A stretch of 11,178 nt of DNA, taken from NCBI GenBank assembly GCA_003024985.2, contig PXIH01S0006565.1. The stretch is one strand, 5' to 3'. Below are positions 1-7,904 of the stretch, in pieces. Source of the DNA: Euperipatoides rowelli (lineage: Eukaryota > Onychophora > Udeonychophora > Euonychophora > Peripatopsidae). Under the pieces are notes generated by a model. That model was given only the letters and a program-made list of their open reading frames with translations, made no database searches and had not been told where the DNA came from. Made by a program: the position numbers and the translations under genes. The stretch's first letter is position 1; each line of letters begins with the position of its first letter.

Positions 1-802
1 TTTTAGTTATATTACAAAACATAAATTGTATACATAGTCTAAGTTTTAACCTAAATATGTATAACAATTTAATGCCTTATAATATTTTTACCACCCGATA
101 AGCTTGTTTCATAATAGCCTTTAATCGTCAGAGGTGGGGCCCTGGTATTGAGGGAGGGAACACACTGTAATTCACAAAATAAAGATTATTACCGGTATTA
201 ATATATTAGTGAATACAATACATACACATACATTGTATATGTGGCTATGTATATAGGCTACTGTATAATGTTTTTAATATAGGCTACATAGACACANCTT
301 AAATTCAACGATGATTGTTTCATTTTTCGCTGTAATTCCATCACTGCTCTTTTTGTTGCCATCTTTACTTAAGTCACTTTTATTACAGTATTAATAAAGT
401 AATCTGAAATTGTCAATCTGATACGCTCTTATTTTTGTTGTTTGTAAATTATTGTACTAATTATTTTGGAAATTTGAAAATAAATAACTAAAATAAATAA
501 ATAATAAAGTGTTTGTTTAAAAGAAGAAAAAAATAGTATTATAAATTGGGAATAGCCACTGCACAACACGCTTCAAGGTTATGTCCCTATTTCTTACTTT
601 TCTTACTTGCATGCTATCTTATTTTTTTTAATATTTTTCTTTTTGATAATTCATTTTGTATATTATATAGTACTGTAAATAGCACTTTTTATATAGTTTT
701 AAATTATCTACTAACTTTATATAAGTTAAAGACTTTTTAGTTTAATTTTTATATTTTGTTTAATGATTAATAAAAAAAACGATTTGTCAATCATTTTGAA
801 AA
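1..802. other. AT-rich non-coding stretch, no gene seen
   Basis: No coding region is supported here. The only open frame of note (546-740, 64 codons) is rich in Phe, Leu and Tyr, as expected from T-rich DNA, and matches nothing I recognise. A short GC-richer patch near 129-150 starts with CAGAGGTGGGG, which looks like a hAT-type transposon terminus, but no matching partner was found. Position 296 is an ambiguous base. The part just before 803 is probably the interior of the hAT-like element that ends at 843. Confidence 0.5.
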
Positions 803-843
803 GAGCCGCATGCGGCTCGAGAGCCGCAGGTTGCCGACCCCTG
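803..843. mobile_element. Terminal fragment of a hAT-like DNA transposon
   Basis: A sharply GC-rich 41-base block sits in AT-rich DNA and ends in GGTTGCCGACCCCTG. Read on the other strand it begins CAGGGGTCGGCAACC, the type of terminal inverted repeat I associate from memory with non-autonomous hAT elements in many animal genomes. It contains the perfect palindrome AGCCGCATGCGGCT followed by a further GAGCCGCA copy, typical of hAT subterminal repeats. An 8-base target duplication would begin at 844 (GTTTAGAC), but no matching copy or opposite terminus was found upstream. The element is therefore truncated, or its other end has diverged. Confidence 0.6.
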
Positions 844-2321
844 GTTTAGACAAACTAAATTTGTATGGGTGCAGCTATAATATAGTTTAAAGTGAAGACG
901 TCATGTAAAACATAGTCAACGAATATAACAGAATCAGACTAATTGAATTTGAAGATAAAGATAAAATATTTTTGAGAAGCAAATACATACAGTAGAATAA
1001 TTCATAATTTATATGCATATGGAGTTGATGTCCGACCGTAATGTTAAAATATTAATCAAAATAGTCAAATTATTTTTTTTTATAAAATTAGATACACAGC
1101 CAAACAATAGTCACTGTATACCTTTATGTGCACCCTATATAATTTTCTAAAATTGGTATAGTGTTTAAAATACAAGCAATATTCAGTGAGAATTTTTCTG
1201 GAAATTGAAAATATGTGCTGTGAAAATGTTAATTGTTTATCAATATACTAGAAATAAGATCTTATGTATTGTAGTTGTTTATATGAGATTTTCCCAATGA
1301 TTTCTAAGATAGCTCTTTATATGGGTGGATTTTGGATTTTTTTATTGAAAGCTTATTATCAATGATGCTATAATTGCAAATTTATCCAAATGATCACAAA
1401 TTTATATAATCTAATAGTGTTTTTATTAACATATTGAATTACTGTAAAGATGATTAAATATTATTTTCTATATCAGCGTAAATAAATTTAAAAGAAATGC
1501 CAACAAGACCACTACTGAAATTCTATATAATACACTGTTGAAGGTCTATTGATTTTTTATTAATTTCTGATCTTTTTCCAAAATTACTGATTTTTATAAG
1601 TTTTATTGATTTACAAAATTTGGCTGGAAATTCTGATTAGGCTACATATTTTTTTAGTTTACTATTGCTTATTTACTGTATGTGACTGCGACTTACTTTA
1701 AACATTAGACTAGACCTCATTATGAGGAGGAATAAATTAATATATTAGGTATAAAGAACCGGATGTTCTTAATACAAGCTCTAATTCATAACTAAACTAT
1801 TACCAAACCAGTTGGGCAAAGCTTAGTTTCAAAGGCCTGTTATTACTTAGTTTCAGTATACTGTTCTATGATGGTGCAATTTACAAATGTAATAATAAAT
1901 ATCAAGCCTCAGTGCAGTGAGGACACTGCAATACCGTACTGCAATGTTTAGATATGCTAGAATGCTAATTTGTGAACTTCCAATTCACTATTCATTTTTT
2001 ACAACATTTAATAAAATATAAAATACTGACATTGTAAAATAATTTTAGTTGTCATATAAAAATAGTTTATGGTAATCAATTATTTGCTTTTTTTAAAAAA
2101 ATTACAGTTATAATTTATAAAACTAATATTGTATTATTTTTTAAAAAGTTTTATTTCACTATTTTAAAATGACTTTTATAAAGTAAAAAAGTTTATGTAA
2201 TGTACATCATTCAAGTTTAATAATGGAAAATGTTGCCACAATATGTTTTTGTGGTAATTTTGACATATCTACCAATTAGATATACTGTATAAATTTTTCT
2301 GCCATTTATTATAAGAATGTT
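844..2321. other. AT-rich non-coding stretch, no gene seen
   Basis: Both strands are dense in stop codons and no exon-like island was found. Content is low-complexity A/T runs with occasional slightly GC-richer words. The only structure noted is a small perfect hairpin at 1913-1930, where TGCAGTG pairs with CACTGCA across a 4-base loop. This could be intron or intergenic DNA; the window does not decide between them. Confidence 0.45.
1913..1930. repeat. Short perfect inverted repeat (hairpin)
   Basis: TGCAGTG at 1913-1919 and CACTGCA at 1924-1930 are exact reverse complements separated by AGGA. The stem is too short to call a microRNA precursor. A chance palindrome or a transposon remnant is as likely. 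Confidence 0.3.
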
Positions 2322-2475
2322 GCAGTAACTTGAAGTTACTTTATTTAGCAACTGCAATTGTAACTTGTTACTTCCTAAAAATCACTGACTCTAATATAAG
2401 CTATTTTGCTTTAACAAATTAATTTTAACTGCAACTAGTTACTTCAAAAAAAGTAATTTTTTAATCCCTGTCAAT
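2322..2475. mobile_element. Decayed GTAACTAGTTAC-type transposon copy
   Basis: This patch contains repeated near-palindromic words: AGTAACTTGAAGTTACT, TGTAACTTGTTACTTCC and CAACTAGTTACTTC, the last followed by AAAGTAA and CCCTG. Read in reverse from 2387, it begins CAGTGATTT and continues with AGTAAC. The segment at 5718 begins the same way, so the two look like diverged members of one family in opposite orientation. From memory, termini reading CAGTG...AGTAACTAGTTAC belong to a widespread non-autonomous DNA transposon group, probably hAT-like. Boundaries are approximate and no target duplication was identified. Confidence 0.4.
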
Positions 2476-3489
2476 ACAGTAATTATTTACCTGAAAATTT
2501 GTCTTTTAAATAATGAAGACTTGAATTTTCCAATTTTATTATTGCTTTTATGTAATTTTTATTTACAAGGTTGGTATCATTCCATTATTTTTTTTTATCA
2601 GTTTCATTTATATTGTCTATGTACTTTGTTAAATTTATTGTATGCAATTGTATTGAAATATTGTTTGGTGCTATCTCCTGTACAAATTTTATTGTCCATT
2701 TATTTTCTATTCTTTGTATTCCAGAGTATTTAAATTTCAAATTTTATAATTTTTGAATATTTTTTTTTAGCTACTTCTATTGAAGTGATTGTATTTTAAA
2801 TGAACTATTGTTGGGCTATATTAGCCAAATAATTTTATATAATTTATATACAGTATATATTTTTTAGCTGTGATTTATGAATTTAAGTTTTTATTGAATC
2901 TTTGATATTACATATCTATGCAATTATTTTGTATAACTATTCACTAGAAATAATGTATGAATGATTGCAAAAAAAAAGTGACTTAACAAATACTTGGGGA
3001 AATGGTATCTTTTAAAATAAAGGAATAGGAAAATAGCTTAATTTATTCCCTTTTTATGTAAACAAAATTGAGAACTTTGCTAATATGAAAATATCTCCTC
3101 ACAGTTTTTCAAGTTTGATGAAAGCCTGTGTTATTTTGTATTGTATATTTTATATCTCATCTAGATATTAATATTGCTTTTAGAATAATAGATGTGAAGC
3201 AAATAAGCCTAAATTGCTTGTCACTAATAAATTGGACTTATTTTCTTTTCTTTAATTATATAATGTAAACTTGCTGTTTATGTAATAAATTTTCAATTCT
3301 GCAAGTTTTCTCAGGGCTATTAATTGTTTTCATTACTATTTAATACAAATTAATAATTTGAATAATTAACAAAATAGTTGCATTAATGAAGTAAAAGATA
3401 ATTAATGGATGTACTTATGGCTAAAAAAAAGCTTGCATTTGTGGTTTGAATAGTATATTTGTTTCTGATAATGCTGCATTGTCTTGCAG
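2476..3489 (+). other. Non-coding DNA upstream of kinesin exon A, ending in a splice acceptor
   Basis: No exon or repeat was recognised up to about 3480. Open frames at 2521-2756 are poly-Phe/Leu translations of T-rich DNA and are not credible genes. The last bases form a good splice acceptor, TTGTCTTGCAG, with AG at 3488-3489 followed directly by the conserved kinesin exon A. The region therefore reads as an intron whose upstream exon is not in this window. Confidence 0.5.
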
Positions 3490-3623
3490 CTAAACCTATC
3501 CGTGCGGGTCAGCACCATGGCTCTCCCATCCAGAGCGCAGCCCTTCGAGGAGGCATGGTTGCCCATCAAATGGCAACCACTCCACAGCGTGGTATTTCAC
3601 CAATTGCTGCGGAGAAATCGTGA
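3490..3623 (+). CDS. Khc: Kinesin-1 heavy chain, C-terminal tail exon (exon A)
   Basis: This exon encodes the C-terminal end of conventional kinesin heavy chain, the plus-end-directed microtubule motor of the cytoplasm. It starts with CT, the last two bases of a split Ala codon, then reads KPIRAGQHHGSPIQSAALRG and 23 more residues, ending IAAEKS. KPIR after the split Ala is the tail part of the QIAK motif, which in kinesin-1 binds the motor heads and autoinhibits the enzyme. The Gly-, Pro- and Gln-rich disordered remainder, including an ALRGG word, is typical of kinesin-1 tails. The acceptor is TTGCAG at 3484-3489. A TGA at 3621-3623 ends the frame, so this is most simply the last coding exon. 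However, GTGAGT at 3620-3625 overlaps that stop and is itself a strong splice-donor match. The oddity is position: the exon encoding the residues just before it lies downstream, at 4653-4977, not upstream. Identity is firm; its place in a working transcript is not. Confidence 0.9.
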
Positions 3624-3625
3624 GT
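3620..3625 (+). promoter_or_regulatory. Splice-donor-like GTGAGT overlapping the stop codon
   Basis: The last sense codon and stop of exon A are TCG TGA (3618-3623). They are followed by GT, so GTGAGT is present from 3620. If used as a donor, the exon would end after TC and the stop would be removed, extending the protein into a further exon. If not used, the protein ends in EKS. The preceding base is C, not the preferred G, which weakens the site. Splicing from here to exon B at 4653 would be out of frame and reach TGA at 4741-4743, so exon B is not a sensible partner. Confidence 0.35.
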
Positions 3626-3923
3626 ATATCTAGTATTCTTTTTTTTTTTAATCTACAGTTGATTTATTGAATGTTATATTTTGTAATTTTGTATACTTGT
3701 ATATCAATAATTTTAAATATTTCGAGGTTTTTTTCTTTAAGACAAACTTGATTACTTGTAAACTTCTTTAAAATATAGTTGTAAATATTTAGGTTATCTT
3801 CCTAATTTTAATCTTAATATTGAGAACAAATTCTTAAGTGTTGGTACGGGTATATATATTTTTTAGTAATGATACTGCAATAATTTTTCATTGGTAAATA
3901 ATTTAAGAAGGAAACTCAAACTA

Positions 3924-3929
3924 AATAAA
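3924..3929 (+). terminator. Possible polyadenylation signal after exon A
   Basis: AATAAA lies about 300 bases after the TGA of exon A, a plausible distance for a 3' untranslated region. The hexamer is common by chance in DNA this AT-rich, and no clear GT-rich downstream element was seen. Confidence 0.25.
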
Positions 3930-4200
3930 ATATCATTAGTCACAGTTTATTGTTTATTAATAGTTTTATGAATTTGTTTTATTAAATGTGTAAATTTTAG
4001 CAGTTTACATTTTATAAATATGTTATAAAAAGAATGCAGGAATCCAATAGATTTGTTTTAATTTTATTAAATATAGGACTGTAATTATTATATTCTTTAA
4101 ATGCAATGCATTGAATAGGCTATTATCTAAGTTTCAAATGAAATACTATTTCATTTTTAGTAAGTATAAAAGGGACTTCCAATAATCAAATTATTCTTAA

Positions 4201-4248
4201 TGTAACAAATACAGTATATACAAATATACTGTAACAAATACAGTATAT
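4201..4248. repeat. Tandem 19-base direct repeat with internal hairpin
   Basis: TGTAACAAATACAGTATAT occurs exactly at 4201-4219 and again at 4230-4248, a period of 29. Between and within the copies, CAGTATAT and ATATACTG form an inverted repeat around 4212-4231. It is a recent local duplication or part of a small palindromic element. Confidence 0.7.
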
Positions 4249-4652
4249 TGACTCAAAAGCCAATGATTTCCAGATATAAACATTTTGTTAACAAAATATA
4301 ATAAATTTTTGAAGTCAAAAACATTAGCCTTTAAANGTAAAATATTAATATAAAAAATCTCTTTGTTGGATTTTTTTGTAATATAGATTTCTGAATTGCT
4401 TACAAAGAATACAATAAAAAATATATTTGGAATTTATTTCTATCTTTTTTTAGATTTCCTGTTATTTATTCCGTTGTGTCTTCATAGGATAAAATGAGAA
4501 CGAAATAACTAAACATACAAGCCCTGCTCTTAATCTATAAATAACTCATTTATAATATATGTTTCTTGAATTATATATTGTTTTATGAATATTTAGCTGG
4601 TGAGAAGTGTTTGTTTATTTTAGAATGCACAAATATTTTATATCTATTTTAG

Positions 4653-4977
4653 TCTGCTGCTGGAGAAGACTCTGATGACACCAGTGGCAGTCTGGCACAG
4701 AAGCAGAAGATCTCTTTCTTGGAGAACAATCTGGACCAACTGACCAAGGTTCATAAACAGCTGGTACGTGATAATGCAGATCTACGATGTGAACTACCCA
4801 AGTTGGAAAAAAGACTGCGGGCCACCATGGATCGTGTCAAGTCGCTTGAACAAGCTCTTCGAGAGGCCAAAGAAGGTGCCATGAAAGATCGCAAACGATA
4901 CCAGCATGAAGTCGACCGCATCAAAGAAGCTGTTCGACAGAAGAACCTAGCCAGGAGGGGACACTCTGCACAGATCG
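4653..4977 (+). CDS. Khc: Kinesin-1 heavy chain, tail coiled-coil exon (exon B)
   Basis: The exon follows the acceptor CTATTTTAG and encodes 108 residues plus one base. Residues 1-15 are an acidic Ser/Asp-rich linker ([13 protein letters not shown]). Residues about 16-75 are the highly conserved tail coiled coil, starting [16 protein letters not shown] and including [20 protein letters not shown]. In kinesin-1 this region dimerises and contributes to cargo-adaptor binding. Residues about 76-105 are strongly basic ([22 protein letters not shown]) and match the auxiliary microtubule-binding segment just before the IAK motif. The frame reaches SAQI and then G at 4977, followed by GTCAGT as a donor. 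That G plus CT from exon A would make Ala and restore Q-I-A-K, so the phase fits the ancestral splice. In this window, however, exon A is upstream, and no AKPIR-coding exon was found in the 6.2 kb downstream. The wording of the coiled coil reads arthropod-like. A TTG codon at 4719 lies within the exon and is not a start. Confidence 0.95.
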
Positions 4978-4983
4978 GTCAGT
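4978..4983 (+). promoter_or_regulatory. Splice donor of kinesin exon B
   Basis: GTCAGT follows ATC G and lies at the conserved position after SAQI. Its phase matches the CT-starting exon A. The pyrimidine at the third position departs from GTRAGT, so the site may be moderate in strength, which would favour the read-through form. Confidence 0.6.
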
Positions 4984-5597
4984 CTCCCTATCTTACCTCA
5001 CCTGCTCATCATATATCATACCCATCAATTTATCCTTGTTGCTTAACCCCTTCTGTTGACAAAAATAGTTTTTATCTCCATCCTCCAAAAGTAAATAATC
5101 TTTCCTCTAAACAATTCATTAATAAATCATGTACCTTATTCTCCAAAACAGATGAAGCTACAAGGAACCATAAATTTAAATCTCATAAGACCGGTTGTGA
5201 TGTGGTTTCTTCAAAATTTCATCTTCTTAATCTTTCTCCTGTAAAACTCAATTATCCTGACCTTTCTTTGACAAAAAAACAGAAAACTCAATTAACTCAA
5301 ACACATTCCAAATTGTTTTCACCTAGTGAAAGTGATTTATCTCTTAAATTGAATGTTAATGCCATACATTTACTACCAGAAATATCATGTCTGGATCTTT
5401 GTGAAGGCTCTTTGAACGTCACATTTAATAATGGAGACATAGTCAAATTGCCTAATTCTTTAATTTCTCCTTTAAAAGAAACTTCTTCAATTATAACATA
5501 TCCTGAACGTTTTGATAATAGTTCCTCATTATCTAATATTTCCTCAATATCTTGTAATTCATCCATGATGCATGTTGTAGAACTGGGATCATTTTAA
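4978..5597 (+). CDS. Khc: Read-through extension of kinesin exon B: candidate alternative C-terminus
   Basis: The exon B frame does not stop at the donor. It runs on without a stop for 206 codons to TAA at 5595-5597. The extension begins [17 protein letters not shown] and is rich in Ser, Asn, Leu, Lys and Thr. It has Pro/Tyr/His-rich sequence at its start and a Ser/Asn cluster ([15 protein letters not shown]) near its end, and looks mostly disordered. In DNA this AT-rich, with stops expected about every 12 codons, so long an open frame is very unlikely by chance. The stretch also carries more C than its flanks. It could be the coding part of an alternative terminal exon made by not using the donor at 4978. 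The product would read QIGQSP where QIAKPI is expected, losing the autoinhibitory motif. I recognise no homologue. Alternatives are a recently inserted coding sequence or a chance open intron. Confidence 0.6.
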
Positions 5598-5717
5598 AAA
5601 TATATATCTTTAAATTAATGATGATCTCTCAAATTNTAATTAAGAATGTAATTTATTTATTTTTGTGATTCAGCTTCAGAATTGTGATTTAATAACATTT
5701 CTAAAGTTATCGACAAT

Positions 5718-5875
5718 CAGTGATTTAAAAGTAACTTGGACCTAGTAACTAGTTACAAATGGCTTTTTAATTTTTTTTTAAATATTTGAGTAACTTGGTT
5801 ATTTTTAAATTGAAATAACTACAAATTTTAGTCGGAGTGGTTAATGTAACAAAGCAAGTTAACTTGTCAAGTTAT
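5718..5875. mobile_element. Second GTAACTAGTTAC-type transposon copy
   Basis: The segment begins CAGTGATTTAAAAGTAACTT and contains the perfect 12-base palindrome GTAACTAGTTAC at 5745-5756. Further GTAACTTGG and AAGTTAACTTG words follow to about 5875. The beginning matches the reverse complement of the copy at 2322-2475 (CAGTGATTT then AGTAAC). It is therefore probably a relative in opposite orientation. Ends are approximate. Confidence 0.45.
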
Positions 5876-5900
5876 TCTAGCTTTAACCTTAGTTGAATAT

Positions 5901-5906
5901 AATAAA
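5901..5906 (+). terminator. Possible polyadenylation signal after the read-through ORF
   Basis: AATAAA occurs about 300 bases after the TAA at 5597, a normal spacing for a 3' end. The T-rich stretch from about 5940 could act as a downstream element. Chance occurrence cannot be excluded in AT-rich DNA. Confidence 0.35.
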
Positions 5907-6827
5907 GAAGATTGGCAATCTAACATTTACTCTAAAGGAGTTTTATTCTATTGCATGTTTCAATAATTTTTTTGCTCTATACTTTATTTCTAACTTTTTT
6001 TTCGTATATCTTTATATAAAAAAAAATTGATTACTAAAAATAGACTTGCAATATAAAGTATAGCCTGATATTGTTAAAACTACGCCTATTCCAACTTATC
6101 CATAATATTGATAAATATTACATTTTTGCATAGTTTTTCATTTAGAAATAACTATTGGCAATAGTTTAGCCTCGACTGCAATATAAATAGGACAATATGT
6201 GTCTTTCCATGTTTGGCCGTTATATTCATATTACAGTTTTCCTGAGATTAATTCTGAATTATTAAAAGTGAATGATTTCCCCTTTATAGTTATCCCGATT
6301 TTATTTTTCAAAATTATTGCATTTGTTCTATTAATATTAAATAATGAAAATGTTAACTACTGAATGCATTTTTATATAATCTATAAATCATAACTTTATA
6401 ATAATGATTTTAATAAATTACAGACTAACTTGTTTGAAATTGAATGATTATCATAAACTACTATTATATGATTGTTAGAATAATAATGAGCATTATTTTT
6501 TTTTACTAAAATTGTTACACAGGGTAACTCAGAGCAATATCCAGAGCATGCTATTCCATGTTGCCAACTCAGATTTTTTAAACCAATAAATCATTAATAG
6601 TGTCTAAAATAATAATAGTCAGTGATGTAAATAAATTGACTTTACAACAGAAATGCTACCTCAAAATATGAAACCAGACAAAATCAAACAATAGGCCTTT
6701 ACTGTGTCGTTATATTGTCAAATTGGCATTTGTTTGTTTTTTTAATTTTTAAATTTTGTGATCTAGTTATAACACTTTTAACGATTAAATGAAAGTTTTA
6801 AAATGAATATTGGTTTTAAGATATTCT

Positions 6828-6918
6828 CAGAGTTGCCAACTGTTACAAATTTGCCGTAGCAACTACGATTTTTAAGGTTCTGCTACACCACTACGATTAG
6901 CATTTCTAAACTATGATT
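6828..6918. repeat. CAGAGTTGCCAACT patch with three ACTACGATT repeats
   Basis: The patch starts CAGAGTTGCCAACT, resembling a DNA transposon terminus. ACTACGATT then occurs at 6862-6870 and 6890-6898, with a variant ACTATGATT at 6910-6918. The 10-mer GTTGCCAACT also occurs at 6560-6569 in the same orientation. These look like subterminal repeats of a decayed element, but neither family nor ends could be fixed. Confidence 0.3.
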
Positions 6919-7148
6919 TTTTTAAAAAAAAGTATTGCTGTATAAAAGATTTCAATTATTCTTGGAGTTTTATATTTCCTTGGATAATAAATATGTAATT
7001 AAAAGCCTTCAAATCAATTCTGTGATATCTAATTCAAGACAGAAAATATTTCAGGTTTTCTTCAAGGTGAGAAGAAGTTTATCAATTTTTTTTCAAGATC
7101 TTTATTACACTTGAAGTTGTTGTGACTTAAAATAATTATGGTGAATAC

Positions 7149-7196
7149 TAGAGATGGGGACTAAAAGAACAGCCAGCTCTTTCTCACCTGTTCTTT
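7149..7196. mobile_element. Possible hAT-like terminus with subterminal inverted repeat
   Basis: TAGAGATGGGGAC starts a short patch in which AAAGAACAG (7164-7172) is the exact reverse complement of CTGTTCTTT (7188-7196), with AGCTCTTT between them. TAGAGATGGG followed by GAAC/GTTC words resembles hAT termini I know from other animals. The opposite end was not found. Confidence 0.3.
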
Positions 7197-7904
7197 CNTG
7201 AAACTATAATTATTCTAATGAAATTTGATGTATTTTATGTCTATTTGATTGGTTTTATTTGTGGAATAAATTCATATTAGATTGAGGCGCAATTGCCTTT
7301 AAAAAAAAAAAAACATCAAAATAGTTTGACAGCCAAAATATAATAGAATCCCTCCAGAAAAAGTTTCACAGTATGCCACTGCACCACATACTGTATATCA
7401 TTAAAATTTCAATTGATTATTTTAACACTATATATCTTAATTATTTGCACTAAATTAATTTTTAAAAATAACTGAGGACACTGGAATACAAGATTAATTT
7501 TTTTTTTTTTAAATGTGCATTGGTGATATCGTACAGAATAGAATTGGAAGATTTTTCAACACCTGCAATTTCTTTATGTTTACAAAATTAAATTTTTTTA
7601 GAAGAGTTTATTGCATTTAAATAATTTGTCATAAAACGGACAACTAATTGCCCTTGAAATTTAGTTTTACAAGTAATATTGAAACAGCAATAAATACAAA
7701 GAAAGACTGAGGAGGCAATTATGTGATTAAATATTTAAGAGACGGACTTCAGCGTGCTGCTTATAATTAATTATTTTATTTTGCTTTCTATTTTTTTATT
7801 GTATAAAACAATTAGCTTTTCAGAATTAAGTTTAAATCAAAAATTGATAACTTTAAAGTAAATATTTTTGTAACATTCTGTATTATATACAGTACGGTTT
7901 TTTT

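Larger units (their letters stand above)
3624..4652 (+). other. Non-coding DNA between the two kinesin exons
   Basis: This AT-rich stretch has no further exon that I can recognise. It would be 3' untranslated and flanking sequence if exon A terminates a transcript, or intron if exon A is spliced onward. It contains an AATAAA at 3924-3929, a short direct repeat at 4201-4248 and an ambiguous base at 4336. It ends in the acceptor CTATTTTAG directly before exon B. Any assembly junction that explains the exon order would most likely lie here. Confidence 0.5.
5598..5906 (+). other. Putative 3' untranslated region of the read-through transcript
   Basis: After the TAA the composition drops back to AT-rich DNA with stops in all frames. 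Position 5635 is an ambiguous base. A decayed transposon copy starting at 5718 lies inside it. An AATAAA at 5901-5906 could end the transcript. Confidence 0.35.
5907..7904. other. AT-rich non-coding stretch with scattered transposon-like termini
   Basis: No coding region is visible on either strand. Two short candidates stand out: a TTGCCAAC-containing patch at 6828-6918 and a TAGAGATGGG patch at 7149-7196. A small inverted repeat, CAGTATG (7369-7375) with CATACTG (7387-7393), also lies here. Position 7198 is ambiguous. The remainder is homopolymer-rich A/T sequence. Confidence 0.45.

Noticed and set aside
546-740. 64-codon open frame on the + strand
   Set aside because: It is dominated by Phe, Leu, Ile and Tyr from T-rich DNA, with no recognisable motif, signal or splice context.
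129-843. A complete hAT element from CAGAGGTGGGG at 129 to CCCCTG at 843
   Set aside because: The two ends match only loosely as inverted repeats, and the flanking 8-mers (TTAATCGT and GTTTAGAC) do not match, so there is no target duplication to support it.
2521-2756. Two overlapping open frames resembling membrane proteins
   Set aside because: The hydrophobic composition follows from poly-T-rich sequence in any frame. Two different frames giving the same look argues for base composition, not genes.
4719-4721. TTG as a translation start for the kinesin frame
   Set aside because: Conserved kinesin sequence continues upstream to the splice acceptor at 4652, so this is an internal Leu codon of an exon.
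3620-4743. Direct splicing of exon A (donor 3620) to exon B (acceptor 4652)
   Set aside because: The join is out of frame with the conserved coiled coil and reaches TGA at 4741-4743, so it cannot make a kinesin tail.
5297-5566. 89-codon open frame on the minus strand
   Set aside because: It lies opposite the kinesin read-through frame, and its openness follows from that frame's composition. Nothing in it suggests a family.
7369-7393. CAGTATG/CATACTG hairpin as a functional RNA or operator
   Set aside because: A 7-base stem with an 11-base loop is expected by chance in this much AT-rich sequence, and its words belong to the generally over-represented ACAGTA class.
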